Source: Lachnospiraceae bacterium (GTDB taxonomy: Bacteria; Bacillota; Clostridia; Lachnospirales; Lachnospiraceae). From it: a DNA stretch of 64,000 nucleotides. Each line of letters opens with the position of its first letter. Position 1 is the first letter of the stretch. This document shows positions 28,444 to 37,743 of the stretch, piece by piece. The DNA is taken from positions 1 through 64,000 of the forward strand of contig CABJBK010000013.1 in assembly GCA_902363825.1 (NCBI GenBank). Reading direction: 5' to 3'. The position numbers and the translations under genes are program-made. The notes under the pieces were generated by a model that was not told where the DNA came from, did no database searches, and saw only the letters and a program-made list of their open reading frames with translations.

Positions 28444-31400
28444 ATGAGAATTGAAAAATCAGGTATTTTTGATGTGACCCGGAATGATGGGATAGAGATC
28501 AGGGGAAAAGTTGAGGGTACAGCGGCAGGGACCGATGTGGCTTCAGATTTCTTTGTGAAAGATAAAAAGACCACACAGGTGACATATGGAAATCCGGCGG
28601 AGGAAGGAAAAGGAACGATAGCCGATGTAATGGCGCAGGCGGGCGCACTGGACGCGACCTTAATGAAAAATGAAATGCTGTTTGCGGGAAATTCGGCGAC
28701 CACAAAAGACTGCGTCGGGATCGGAAAAGACGGATTTTCGCTGGGAGGAACCGATGTGGAGACGATCGTGACCGAGACCGATAAGATGAAGATGCAACTC
28801 GCAAAGGCGGGTGTAGATGTAAGCTGCATGGGCGACGGGCTGAGTGAAGAAGTGCTGACGGAGATGACCGGCAATCCGGCACTTGCGGCGCAGATCGCAA
28901 ACAGCCTGACACAGGCGGATCTGCCGGTGACGGAAGAAAATCTTACGGAGTCCATGGAGGCGGTAAGTCAGACCGAAGGGATCAACGGACTGTCGGACGG
29001 CGCGATGAAATATATGCTGGATAACGAACTTCCGCCGACCATCGAAAATATTTACAAGGCAGAGTACAGTGGAAGCGCAAGCTACAGTGCACCGGCAAAA
29101 GCGGCGGATGATTATGCCGCAATGCAGGATCAGATCGAAAACGTGATAAAAAAAGCGGGACTTCCGGTAAATGAGGAAACCCTTGGAAATGCGTACTTTA
29201 TGCTGCAAAACGACATAGCGCTGACACCGGAAAACCTCACCTATCTCGGAGAATTAAAAGAGATGGACGCACCGCTCGATCAGGAGAAAGTATTAAATGC
29301 GATCACGGACGCGGTAGCGGAGGGAAAACGTCCCAAAGACGCGATGCTGATTTCCGGATACTCTCTGGCAGATCAGGCAAAAGACGCGTTAGCAGTGGTA
29401 GACAGCGCGACTGATCAGGATGTAAAGACTGTGGTCGGAGCGGGACTGGAGCTTAACATCCAGAATCTTGCGTGGGCGGAAATGCAGAATGCAGACGAAA
29501 CGGTGATACCGGTGGATCTTAGCGATACGGACATCGCGTTTGTGACCGCAAAGCGCAAGCTGGAGGAGACAAGGCTTGCGATGACGGCAGAGGCAAACTA
29601 TTCCCTGTTAAAGCAGGGCATTTCGATCGATACCGTGCCGTTGGCGGAACTTGTAGAAGAACTGAAAAACGTGGAAAACACTTACTATAAAAATCTCCTG
29701 GAGCAGGGCGGCGCGGCAGCGACAGCGGAGAATGTGAAGCTGTTTGCGGATACGACGGATGTAGTCACATCCTTAAAGACGATGCCGGCATATACGCTTG
29801 GTATCAAAAGCGCGGATCTGTCGACGCTTCAGGGACTGCATGACGCTGGAAGCGCGTTAGAGCAGAACTTAAAGCGCGCGAATGAGAGTTACGAGACGCT
29901 TATGACGGAACCGCGCAGGGATCTTGGGGATTCGATCACCAAGGCATTTCAGAATGTCGATGATATTCTGGAAGACTTAAATCTTGAGACCAGTGAGAGC
30001 AATGAGCGTGCGGTGCGGATTCTTGCCTATAACCGTCTTGATATCAATGAAACGTCGATCGCGCAGATGAAAGAGGCGGACGCACAGGTACAGCGCGCAT
30101 TTGCGAACCTTTCTCCGGCGGTTGCGCGCGAGATGATAAAAAAGGGCATCAATCCGCTGGACATGGATATTACGGAATTAAACCGTACTGCGGAAGAAAT
30201 CAAAAACAGTCTGGATGATGACGGAAGCGAGCACTTCAGCGAATATCTGTGGAAGCTGGAAAACAACAATGAGATTTCTGATGAGGAGCGGGATGCCTAT
30301 ATCGGGATCTACCGCCTGTTAAACCAGGTGGAAAAAACAGACGGTGCAGTCATCGGAGCGCTCATCGAGCAGGGCACCGAGGTCACGATGCGGAATCTTC
30401 TGACCGGTGTGCGTTCCTTAAAGCATCAGAATATGGATGTTACGGTGGATGACAATTTCGGAGCGATATCGGAGCTGACCGGAAACAACAACTCGATCAC
30501 AGCGCAGATCGAAAAAGCATATCAGACCGACTGTGCGAAGATGGCGAAGGAACTGATCTCTCCGGAGGCGGTACGGCTTGCGGTGAAAGAAAGCGGATGG
30601 GAAGACCTGACACCGGAACAGCTTTTAGAGCAGCTCAGAAACGCCAAAGCCGAAGTACAGGACGAGGAGGAAAGATATGTGCGCGGACAGCAGGCGGATA
30701 TTGCGGCATGCATGAAGGCATCGGACGAGGTTTACCAGATGCTTGCGGATTATGATGTCCCGAATACCGTATACAATGTGCTTGCGGCGCAGGAATACAT
30801 GGAAAACAGAAACGGTGCGTTCCGAAAGCTGTTTGCATCCGAAACGGAGCGGGAGGCAGATACGGATATCGAAGCCGCAAAAGCCGAAATGCTTGAAAAA
30901 TACGGTGAAGCAGTAAAGACACCGGAAGAGATGAAGGCAGCGGAGGAAGAACTGGAAAAGAGGGCTGCAAGTGTGATGGATACCATGCTTGTGGATCACG
31001 CGAATGTGACCAGCATGCAGGTAAAAGAAATGAAGCTGATGCGCACGCAGATCGAGCTTGGCGGTATGCTTGCAAAAAATGAGACCTACGCGATCCCGGT
31101 TTTAATCCAGAATGAGATCACAAGTGTACATCTTCGGGTTATCCGTGATGATGCCAAAAAGGGACTCGTCAATATCACGTTTGAGACGGATCATCTTGGG
31201 AAAGTAGCGGCGGAGTTAAAGGCATCCGGAAATATCGTGTCCGGTTACATTGCTTCCGACCGAAAAGAAACCACAGAATTTTTAAGCGAGCATGCGGATG
31301 CGTTACAGGAAGCGATAGAGACAGGGCTTTCTGAGAATACCGAAGGCACGGCCGCGGCGGAGATCTCGTTTGTGACGAGCGAGAGCCTGGATCTTACACA

Positions 31401-31515
31401 CTTTGAGCAGAAAGAAGCCGTAAAGCAGGAAGGCGAAAAGGAACTTTCCAAAGTGCAGACAACGACGCTTTATACCATCGCGCGGAAATTCCTTGAAACA
31501 GCGAAATCACTTTAA
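28444..31515 (+). CDS. Flagellum-associated protein with FliK-like C-terminus (DUF6240-type)
   Basis: 1023 residues from ATG 28444, preceded by GCGGAGG; the long in-frame upstream extension overlaps glgB, its terminator and the promoter and is rejected. No signal peptide. Repeated helical units of similar pattern run through the middle, for example ITEENLTESMEAV-, VNEETLGNAYFML- and LTPENLTYLGEL-like segments. The C-terminal region (about 880-965: IPVLIQNEITSVHLRVI, GLVNITFETDHLGKVAAEL) resembles the Flg_hook domain of hook-length protein FliK. I recall this family as DUF6240, next to flagellar genes in Lachnospiraceae. A role in export or hook/filament length is inferred from promoter, domain and the downstream flagellin. 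Confidence 0.78.
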   Translation: MRIEKSGIFDVTRNDGIEIRGKVEGTAAGTDVASDFFVKDKKTTQVTYGNPAEEGKGTIADVMAQAGALDATLMKNEMLFAGNSATTKDCVGIGKDGFSLGGTDVETIVTETDKMKMQLAKAGVDVSCMGDGLSEEVLTEMTGNPALAAQIANSLTQADLPVTEENLTESMEAVSQTEGINGLSDGAMKYMLDNELPPTIENIYKAEYSGSASYSAPAKAADDYAAMQDQIENVIKKAGLPVNEETLGNAYFMLQNDIALTPENLTYLGELKEMDAPLDQEKVLNAITDAVAEGKRPKDAMLISGYSLADQAKDALAVVDSATDQDVKTVVGAGLELNIQNLAWAEMQNADETVIPVDLSDTDIAFVTAKRKLEETRLAMTAEANYSLLKQGISIDTVPLAELVEELKNVENTYYKNLLEQGGAAATAENVKLFADTTDVVTSLKTMPAYTLGIKSADLSTLQGLHDAGSALEQNLKRANESYETLMTEPRRDLGDSITKAFQNVDDILEDLNLETSESNERAVRILAYNRLDINETSIAQMKEADAQVQRAFANLSPAVAREMIKKGINPLDMDITELNRTAEEIKNSLDDDGSEHFSEYLWKLENNNEISDEERDAYIGIYRLLNQVEKTDGAVIGALIEQGTEVTMRNLLTGVRSLKHQNMDVTVDDNFGAISELTGNNNSITAQIEKAYQTDCAKMAKELISPEAVRLAVKESGWEDLTPEQLLEQLRNAKAEVQDEEERYVRGQQADIAACMKASDEVYQMLADYDVPNTVYNVLAAQEYMENRNGAFRKLFASETEREADTDIEAAKAEMLEKYGEAVKTPEEMKAAEEELEKRAASVMDTMLVDHANVTSMQVKEMKLMRTQIELGGMLAKNETYAIPVLIQNEITSVHLRVIRDDAKKGLVNITFETDHLGKVAAELKASGNIVSGYIASDRKETTEFLSEHADALQEAIETGLSENTEGTAAAEISFVTSESLDLTHFEQKEAVKQEGEKELSKVQTTTLYTIARKFLETAKSL

Positions 31516-31518
31516 CCA

Positions 31519-31545
31519 TTAAGAAAAATAAAAAAGAGCCGATAT
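31519..31545 (+). promoter_or_regulatory. Sigma-28 promoter of flagellin
   Basis: TTAA (31519-31522), exactly 15 bp, and GCCGATAT (31538-31545) match the sigma-28 consensus (TAAA-N15-GCCGATAA) closely, 78 bp before the flagellin start. Confidence 0.8.
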
Positions 31546-31623
31546 AATAAATAGATATCTGACACGGACTGTCACTTGAACGCATGGACGCGGGGCTTAC
31601 AAAGAAGATGAAGAGGTGCATAT

Positions 31624-33042
31624 ATGAAAGTCAATCATAATATTTCAGCAGTAATTTCAAACAGTCAGCTGCTTCGTACAGAGAGCAACCTGACAGATTC
31701 TATTGAGCGTTTATCTTCCGGACTCCGGATCAACAACGCAAAGGATGATCCGGCAGGACTTGCGATCTCAAATAAAATGCAGCAGCAGATCAATGGTATC
31801 GAGCAGGCAAACCGCAACGCGCAGAATGCAACATCCGCATTGAATACGGCGGACGGAGCCTTAAACGAGGTTACAAGCATCCTTCAGAGAATGCGTGAGC
31901 TTTCCGTTCAGGCGGCAAACGATACGAACACCCAGGAGGACAAGCAGGCATCCCAGGCAGAGATCGATAAGCTGGTCGAAGAAGTGGATCGTATCTCCAA
32001 GGACACCGAATACAACTCACAGTCCCTGTTGGATGGAACGATGGATACCAGAGTTTATGGAAAAAATGTCGGAAGGATCAATATTTCCGATTATGTCGCA
32101 ACCGGCGATTACAAGGTAAATGTCACAGCAACCGGTGAGAAAGCGGAATTTGATTACGCGGCAGATCTTGTCACAGAATTAAGACCGGCAGACGGCGAAG
32201 AGACAGAATTAAATATCAATGGTTACAAAGTAACGATCGAAGCGACCGATACCGATGAAGCGATCAAAGAAAAGATCCGTACCTGCGCAGAAAAAGGTGA
32301 CGCGGTTGCGGATATTCAGGCAGACGGAACGGTGAAATTTACATCAGCTGCATACGGCAGCCTGGAAAAACTGGATATTTCCTATAAAGTTACCAACATT
32401 GAATCCGAGGAATTTACAGAGACACAGATCACGGGAACTCCGGTATTCGGTAAAGATGCGGAAGTGACACTGGTATTTAAGAATGATGCGGCAGAGCCGG
32501 GATCCAACTTCGAAAAGACAGCTACCGTTACGACAAGCGGAAACCGTATCAAAGTAACCGACAAAGACGGATTTTCCATTGATTTCCTTTTGGATGACGA
32601 TTTTGATACTACACAGAACAATCCGGTAAAACTTGAAGTGACCGACATGGGAACCATGGAGGTTCAGGTCGGTGCTAATGAGCATCAGCTTGTCAAAGCG
32701 CGTATCCCGAAGATCTCTTCCGAGACACTGTATCTGGATACCGTTGATGTGACAACGATGGCTGGACCGGATAAGGCAATGGATACCTTAGATGACGCGA
32801 TTGCCATGGTATCTGACGCACGTTCCAAGATCGGAGCTTACACCAACCGTCTGGATTATTCAAGCAGCAGTCTTGCACAGACAGATGAAGATCTGACGGC
32901 GGCATTCTCCCGTATTAAGGATATCGATATGGCGACAGAGATGACGACTTACGCAAACCAGCAGGTATTACAGCAGGCAGGAACGTCCGTGCTTGCACAG
33001 GCGAACGATATTCCACAGCAGGTATTACAGCTCTTACAGTAA
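31624..33042 (+). CDS. Flagellin
   Basis: 472 residues. Conserved D0/D1 N-terminus (MKVNHNISAVISNSQLLRTE, LSSGLRINNAKDDPAGLAIS) and C-terminus (NQQVLQQAGTSVLAQAND...VLQLLQ); residues about 150-365 are a variable D2/D3-type insert, surface exposed in the filament. The D1 segment QRMRELSVQ (88-96) keeps the arginine/glutamate/leucine core known to touch TLR5 in Salmonella flagellin. It is exported unfolded through the flagellar type III system with FliS, encoded 16 bp downstream, as likely chaperone. Expression is predicted from the sigma-28 promoter at 31519. Confidence 0.96.
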   Translation: MKVNHNISAVISNSQLLRTESNLTDSIERLSSGLRINNAKDDPAGLAISNKMQQQINGIEQANRNAQNATSALNTADGALNEVTSILQRMRELSVQAANDTNTQEDKQASQAEIDKLVEEVDRISKDTEYNSQSLLDGTMDTRVYGKNVGRINISDYVATGDYKVNVTATGEKAEFDYAADLVTELRPADGEETELNINGYKVTIEATDTDEAIKEKIRTCAEKGDAVADIQADGTVKFTSAAYGSLEKLDISYKVTNIESEEFTETQITGTPVFGKDAEVTLVFKNDAAEPGSNFEKTATVTTSGNRIKVTDKDGFSIDFLLDDDFDTTQNNPVKLEVTDMGTMEVQVGANEHQLVKARIPKISSETLYLDTVDVTTMAGPDKAMDTLDDAIAMVSDARSKIGAYTNRLDYSSSSLAQTDEDLTAAFSRIKDIDMATEMTTYANQQVLQQAGTSVLAQANDIPQQVLQLLQ

Positions 33043-33058
33043 AGAGGGAATGTGAGCA

Positions 33059-33532
33059 ATGCAGAAAGAAAAAATACAGGAATTTACAAGAAGGGTCAGT
33101 CAGGATAACCGTACTTCGCTGATCGTTACGATGTATGACATTATGCTGACCTACCTGGATGAGGCAAAAGCCGCACTTGAGGCAGAAGACCGGGAAGGAT
33201 TTAAAGCCGGTCTGCGCCATGCGGACCGGGTACTGGTACAGCTTCAGGACTCTTTGAATTTCAAATACAGTCCTGCGGATACTTTATACGCACTCTATGT
33301 ATATTGCAGGGAAGAGCTTGCGCTTGCAATGGCAAAGCAGGATCTTACCGGGATCGGACATGCACAGACGGTTCTTTGCGGACTTCGCGGAGGCTTCGCC
33401 GAAGCTGCGGCAAAGGACACATCAGAACCGCTTATGCACAACACCGAGCAGGTATACGCGGGCATTACTTATGGAAAAAATAATTTAAACGAAAGCTTTC
33501 AGTCGGAGGCATCCAGAGGATTCTTTGTATAA
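33059..33532 (+). CDS. fliS: FliS-like flagellin chaperone
   Basis: 157 residues, all-helical. The pattern TSLIVTMYDIMLTYLDEAKAAL, LRHADRVLVQLQDSLNF and TLYALYVYCREELALAMAKQD matches the four-helix bundle of FliS, which binds the flagellin C-terminus and blocks premature polymerisation. Its position directly after flagellin supports this. It is longer than typical FliS (about 125-135) by a C-terminal tail. The ORF end overlaps the convergent DUF2508 gene and the shared terminator. Confidence 0.82.
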   Translation: MQKEKIQEFTRRVSQDNRTSLIVTMYDIMLTYLDEAKAALEAEDREGFKAGLRHADRVLVQLQDSLNFKYSPADTLYALYVYCREELALAMAKQDLTGIGHAQTVLCGLRGGFAEAAAKDTSEPLMHNTEQVYAGITYGKNNLNESFQSEASRGFFV

Positions 33533-33747
33533 GAATCCTCTATTTGTTTTACCCGGGCAAGCAAGAACTGATATCTCATCTGCACCGCTTTGACTTCGTA
33601 GATGGAAGCATCGATCAGATCCGGTTCCACCATATTTTCAAAAGTGGCATAGGCGTTTTCAAGCTCGCTCTTGGTACGGGCGAGATCATCTAATAAAAGC
33701 ATATAATGCCGGTCTGTTTTTCGGTTGTTCTTCAATAACTGAAACAA
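33499..33747 (-). CDS. DUF2508 family protein
   Basis: 82-residue helical protein; LLDDLARTKSELENAYATFENMVEPDLIDASIYEVKA-type pattern is characteristic of DUF2508 (YaaL-like), a small family often found beside recR and bofA in Firmicutes. Function unknown. The start is TTG 33747 behind GGGGG, 6 nt upstream. The nearest neighbour, divergent, is bofA, matching the usual genomic pairing. Confidence 0.8.
   Translation of the reverse strand: MFQLLKNNRKTDRHYMLLLDDLARTKSELENAYATFENMVEPDLIDASIYEVKAVQMRYQFLLARVKQIEDSYTKNPLDASD
33515..33541. terminator. Bidirectional terminator between fliS and the DUF2508 gene
   Basis: A perfect 11-bp stem, AGAGGATTCTT (33515-33525) with AAGAATCCTCT (33531-33541), 5-nt loop. 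It spans the last codons of both convergent genes, which overlap by 34 bp. The plus side is followed by ATTTGTTTT. Confidence 0.7.
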
Positions 33748-33883
33748 TCATATCCCCCGCTTTCTTATGGGAAAAATCCTCTTTTTACTAAGTATAAGCA
33801 AAAATCTCCATTCTATACAAAAATAAGAATAAATCATAAAAATCCGTATATATTGTAGGGAAAACAGACGAAGCGGACAACAT

Positions 33884-34156
33884 ATGGAGCAAAAATACGG
33901 AGCAGTCATCATTCTTTCAATGTGCATCGTTGTACTGCTCATTGGAATGATGAAGAAAAAAGCAGAAATGATCTTAAATTTTTTCGTGCGCATGGTGGTT
34001 GGACTGGTCTGCGTATATTTCCTGAACAGTTTTTTACAGGCAAACGGAGTGGCGGTGGCAGTCGGGATCAATCCGCTTAGCGCGATCACACTGGGAAGTC
34101 TCGGGACGGGAGGCTTTGCCCTGCTTTATGGGATCGCGTTTTGCCAGTTCCTGTAA
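33884..34156 (+). CDS. bofA: BofA-like pro-sigma-K processing inhibitor
   Basis: 90-residue membrane protein with an N-terminal helix (about 7-25) and a second hydrophobic region (about 33-55), and the family pattern GINPLSAITLGSLGTGGFALLYGI. In Bacillus BofA inhibits the SpoIVFB protease that activates sigma-K. Presence suggests sporulation ancestry; many gut Lachnospiraceae keep it. The RBS is weak (AAGCGGACAAC). Confidence 0.85.
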   Translation: MEQKYGAVIILSMCIVVLLIGMMKKKAEMILNFFVRMVVGLVCVYFLNSFLQANGVAVAVGINPLSAITLGSLGTGGFALLYGIAFCQFL

Positions 34157-34191
34157 AAAATAAAAAAATTTCAAACTTTCGCGAAACGACA

Positions 34192-34220
34192 TGTACAAGT
34201 AAGAAAATGTACCGTATAAT
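34192..34220 (+). promoter_or_regulatory. Candidate promoter of the Tad pilus operon
   Basis: TGTACA (34192-34197), 17-bp spacer, consensus TATAAT (34215-34220), 33 bp before the first tad gene. The sequence TGTAC recurs within the spacer (34209), which could be a regulator half-site. Confidence 0.5.
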
Positions 34221-34252
34221 TCGTGGTATCAAAGCGAGGTGATGAGACAGAG

Positions 34253-34762
34253 GTGTTAAAATATCTTACGCTGCTTATGATCCTTTTTGCGGCGGCGTGG
34301 ATGGATCTGTGTACGGAAAAGATCAGTAACCGGCTGATCTTTTTCGGAATTGGAATCGGACTTTTTTTCCAGTTAAAGGAACACGGAGCAGTGGGAATCC
34401 TATACTTTTTCATTTATATTTCTATTCCGGTTATCGTATTTTATCTGTTATTTCTGATGCATGCGCTTGGCGCAGGCGATATCAAATTATTTTCCGTAAT
34501 TGGTGTTTTTTTGAATATGAGTGGATTGTGCAGATGCGTATTTCTTGCATTCCTTTTCGGCGCGAGCATTTCTCTTTTCCGTATGGTAAAAGAAAAAAGT
34601 CTGCGGCAGAGAATGAGGAGTCTCATGGATTACGCAAAGCGCACGGTCCACACAGGACAGGTTACATCTTATCGGAGCAGTCGGAATGCGGCTGATACCA
34701 TCTGTTTTTCGGTTCCGATCCTGATGGGATATCTGTGCTATCTGTTGGAGGTGATGTGTTGA
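34253..34762 (+). CDS. tadV: A24 prepilin peptidase (TadV/CpaA type)
   Basis: About 169 residues with five to six membrane helices. The two catalytic aspartates are Asp18 (AWMDLCTEKISNRL) and Asp76 in the GAGD motif (HALGAGDIKLFSVIG). It cleaves the leader of the Flp pilin and TadE-like pseudopilins. I chose GTG 34253 with GAGGTGA ten bases upstream; an earlier GTG at 34223 lies too close to the -10. First gene of the Tad operon; its stop overlaps tadZ. Confidence 0.85.
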   Translation: MLKYLTLLMILFAAAWMDLCTEKISNRLIFFGIGIGLFFQLKEHGAVGILYFFIYISIPVIVFYLLFLMHALGAGDIKLFSVIGVFLNMSGLCRCVFLAFLFGASISLFRMVKEKSLRQRMRSLMDYAKRTVHTGQVTSYRSSRNAADTICFSVPILMGYLCYLLEVMC

Positions 34763-35787
34763 GAAAAATAAGGGCGGCAATTTGTGACGAGGAAGAACTC
34801 TATTGCAGCAGGCTTGCCGAGTATTTGCAGGCAAATCAGAGTGAGATGGTGGAGGCCTGCGTCTGCTCGCAAAAAAAGGAGCTGAAAAAATTACTTTTGG
34901 AATCCGGTGTGGATGTGGTTTTAATGACAGAAGATTTTTTTGCCCCCGATATCCTTTCGTATGGCGGTGTCGTATTTGCGCTTCTGGGCGATGAAATGGT
35001 ATCGGAGGAATACCGGGAATATCCATGTATTTTAAAATACCAGAAAGCGCCGGAGATCCTGCGGGGGATCTGCAGGCTGGCGGGAGAAAGACTGGATGAC
35101 ACAAAAATGGTTTCCGTTCTTGGAAAAGAAAAGCGGAGTGTGGCGTTTTATTCGCCGCATCAGGAGTTTTCCCAGATGTATCTGGCGATGGGCTATGCGA
35201 AGATCTGCGCGGCGAAAGAGCGGGTGCTGTACTTAAACCTGATGGAGTGCGCCGGGTTTGAAGAGCTTTTTGAAGAAAAATATAAGGAAAACATCGGAGA
35301 TTTCCTCTTTTATCTGAGAAGACAGGAAAAGAATCTCCGGTTACGTTTTGAAAGTATGCTGCATCAGTTTGGGGATGTGGATTATCTGCCGCCGGTCTTC
35401 TTTGGAGAGATCCTGCGGGAGGCAGGAAAAGAGGACTATCAGGCGCTGCTTGTGTGGCTTCTTGCCGAAACAGACTATGATGTGATCGTCTGGGATCTGG
35501 GCGGCATGTTTGCAGGTTTCTTTGATCTTTTGGAACAGTGCGCGGAGATCTACTGCCTGACCAGGGAAAATCAGGGGGCGAAGCAGCGGCTCGGCCAGTT
35601 CCTGCAGTGCGTGGAGGAATACGGAGGCGCGGCGTTAAGAGAGCGTCTGCATCTTATCCCGGTGTCCGGGCAGTGCGTCATTTCACAGGGAAAGAGTCTG
35701 ATGCAGGAACTCGAATGGGGAGAATTCGGTGATTATATCCGAAAGCAGCTGAAAGGAGGAGCAAATGTCGAAGGAGCAGGGGGATGA
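34759..35787 (+). CDS. tadZ: TadZ/CpaE-like pilus localisation protein with degenerate P-loop
   Basis: 342 residues from TTG 34759 (GGAGG 7 nt upstream, overlapping the tadV stop). N-terminal atypical receiver-like domain (about 1-115) and C-terminal ParA/MinD-like domain. The expected deviant Walker A is replaced by YSPHQEFSQ (131-139), without the lysines, so nucleotide binding or hydrolysis is doubtful. DYDVIVWDLGGMF carries the Walker B-like strand. TadZ places the Tad secretion machine in the cell; an Agathobacter (Eubacterium) rectale TadZ was studied structurally and is also atypical. Operon with tadA, overlap 23 bp. Confidence 0.82.
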   Translation: MRKIRAAICDEEELYCSRLAEYLQANQSEMVEACVCSQKKELKKLLLESGVDVVLMTEDFFAPDILSYGGVVFALLGDEMVSEEYREYPCILKYQKAPEILRGICRLAGERLDDTKMVSVLGKEKRSVAFYSPHQEFSQMYLAMGYAKICAAKERVLYLNLMECAGFEELFEEKYKENIGDFLFYLRRQEKNLRLRFESMLHQFGDVDYLPPVFFGEILREAGKEDYQALLVWLLAETDYDVIVWDLGGMFAGFFDLLEQCAEIYCLTRENQGAKQRLGQFLQCVEEYGGAALRERLHLIPVSGQCVISQGKSLMQELEWGEFGDYIRKQLKGGANVEGAGG

Positions 35788-36973
35788 GATTCGCAAAAAC
35801 GTGCTGGAACGCATGGATGTTTCACGGGATCTCGCGGATGAAGAACTGTGCGATCTCATCCAGGAAGAGATGAAAGAGAGCAGGCGCGGCAGGGTGATCT
35901 CGCTGATGCAACGGGAAAAGCTTACGGAGCGTGTATTTAATTCGCTGCGCAAGCTGGATGTCTTACAGGAGCTTTTAGAAGATGAGGAGATCACAGAGAT
36001 CATGGTGAATGGCCCGGAAAAGATTTTCTATGAGAAACGGGGCGGGCTGTATCAGTGGGACAAGCAGTTCTCCTCCGTCGACAAGCTGGAAGATATCATT
36101 CAGCAGATCGCCGGAAACAGCAACCGGATGGTGAATGAGTCAAGCCCGATCGTGGATACACGTCTTTCGGACGGATCCAGGGTAAACATCGTTCTGCATC
36201 CGATCGCACTCGATGGATCCATGATCTGTATCCGGAAATTTCCCAAAGAACCGTTAGGTATGCGGCAGCTTCTGGCGTATCATTCCATATCTGAGGAAGC
36301 GGCAGACTTTTTGAAGAAGCTGGTGCGGGCGGGATACAACATCTTTGTTTCCGGTGGAACAGGTTCCGGGAAAACCACATTTTTAAATGCGCTGTCAGAA
36401 TTTATACCGGAGGAGGAACGTATCATCACGATCGAGGATTCCGCCGAGTTAAAGATCACCGGGATCCCCAATCTGGTGCGGTTGGAGACCAGAAACGCGA
36501 ATGCGCAGGGAACCAATGCGGTATCGATGCGCGACCTGATAAAAACAGCCCTGCGCATGCGTCCGGACAGAATTATCGTGGGCGAATGCCGTGGGGCGGA
36601 AGCGCTTGATATGCTGCAGGCGATGAATACTGGTCACGATGGAAGCCTCAGCACCGGTCATGCCAATTCAGCGAGAGATATGTTAAGCAGACTGGAGACC
36701 ATGGTGTTGATGGGGATGGAGCTTCCGCTTGCGGCGATCCGCGGACAGATCGCGTCCGGAATAGATATTTTTGTCCATCTTGGAAGAATGCGCGACCGAA
36801 GCCGGAAAGTACTTGAGATCGCGGAGGTGGATGGCATAAAAGACGGGGAGATCGTCCTGCATCCGCTGTTTTTGTTCCGGGAAACTGGTCATGACAACAG
36901 CCGGGTAGAAGGAGTCTGGGAAAAAGCCGGGGAACTGAAACACAAGGACAAGCTTTATTTTGCCGGAGAATGA
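35765..36973 (+). CDS. tadA: TadA/CpaF-type secretion ATPase
   Basis: 402-residue motor ATPase of the Tad pilus. N-terminal domain about 1-150; core with Walker A GGTGSGKTT (about 197-205), Asp box RIITIEDSAELKI, Walker B RIIVGECRGAEALDMLQAM and His box GSLSTGHANSARDML. It hexamerises on the inner face of the membrane and drives assembly via the TadB/TadC platform. AAAGGAGGAGC before the ATG lies within tadZ. Confidence 0.95.
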   Translation: MSKEQGDEIRKNVLERMDVSRDLADEELCDLIQEEMKESRRGRVISLMQREKLTERVFNSLRKLDVLQELLEDEEITEIMVNGPEKIFYEKRGGLYQWDKQFSSVDKLEDIIQQIAGNSNRMVNESSPIVDTRLSDGSRVNIVLHPIALDGSMICIRKFPKEPLGMRQLLAYHSISEEAADFLKKLVRAGYNIFVSGGTGSGKTTFLNALSEFIPEEERIITIEDSAELKITGIPNLVRLETRNANAQGTNAVSMRDLIKTALRMRPDRIIVGECRGAEALDMLQAMNTGHDGSLSTGHANSARDMLSRLETMVLMGMELPLAAIRGQIASGIDIFVHLGRMRDRSRKVLEIAEVDGIKDGEIVLHPLFLFRETGHDNSRVEGVWEKAGELKHKDKLYFAGE

Positions 36974-36988
36974 CAGAGAGGACAGGGT

Positions 36989-37726
36989 ATGGATTATCGA
37001 AAGTATCAGTTTTGCGCGAAGGAGCGGATCCTTATTGTTTTTGAGAGTATTGCGGTGACTGCGGTCATAGCGTTTCTGTGTTACCGCTCGGTGTATGTGA
37101 TGGCGGGATGTATTCCCGTGTATCTGTTTCTGGCAAAGAGAAAGAAACAGGAATACATCCGCAGACGCAGGGAAAAGCTCGGGGTGGAATTTAAAGAGAG
37201 CCTTCAGGCGGTGGCAGGTGCGCTGTTAGCGGGATATTCCATGGAAAATGCGTTCCGGGAAGCGGAAAAAGAAATGACACAGCTATATGGAACCGAGTCC
37301 TGTATGGTGCGCGAATTAAAAGAGATCAATGTAAAGACGGCATGCAATCAGCCGTTGGAACCGCTTCTTTTAGATTTTTCAAAGAGAAGCGGCATGGAGG
37401 ATGTGGAAAGCTTTTGCCAGGTGCTGGTATTTGCAAAGCGCGGTGGAGGAGATTTTGTACAGATCATAAAGGCGACAGTGCGAAAGATCGCGGACAAGAT
37501 AGAGGTGAAACGGGAAATAGAGACTGTTATGGCGGCAAAACGTCTGGAGCAGAAAGTCATGCAGGCGGTTCCAGTTTTTATTCTGTTTTATCTGGATGCG
37601 ACGTCACCGGGATTTCTGTCGGTGCTGTATGGGAATGCAGTCGGCATTTTGTTCATGACCGGATGTCTGGCTTTGTATCTGGCTGCCATGCGGATCGCGG
37701 AAAAGATTGTAGATATATCAGTATAA
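36989..37726 (+). CDS. tadB: TadB-like pilus platform protein (type II secretion F family)
   Basis: 245 residues: hydrophobic helices near 18-50, a cytoplasmic T2SSF domain (EFKESLQAVAGALLAGYSMENAFREAEKEM, about 66-190) and C-terminal membrane helices (about 190-235). Serves as half of the inner-membrane platform for the TadA motor. Between tadA and a TadC-like gene. Confidence 0.88.
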   Translation: MDYRKYQFCAKERILIVFESIAVTAVIAFLCYRSVYVMAGCIPVYLFLAKRKKQEYIRRRREKLGVEFKESLQAVAGALLAGYSMENAFREAEKEMTQLYGTESCMVRELKEINVKTACNQPLEPLLLDFSKRSGMEDVESFCQVLVFAKRGGGDFVQIIKATVRKIADKIEVKREIETVMAAKRLEQKVMQAVPVFILFYLDATSPGFLSVLYGNAVGILFMTGCLALYLAAMRIAEKIVDISV

Positions 37727-37743
37727 GAGAGGAGAGGGCAAAA

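Noticed and set aside
37342..37743. Upstream extension of tadC
   Set aside because: Overlaps tadB in another frame and is rich in Gly, Arg, His and Cys; GTG 37744 has a ribosome binding site.
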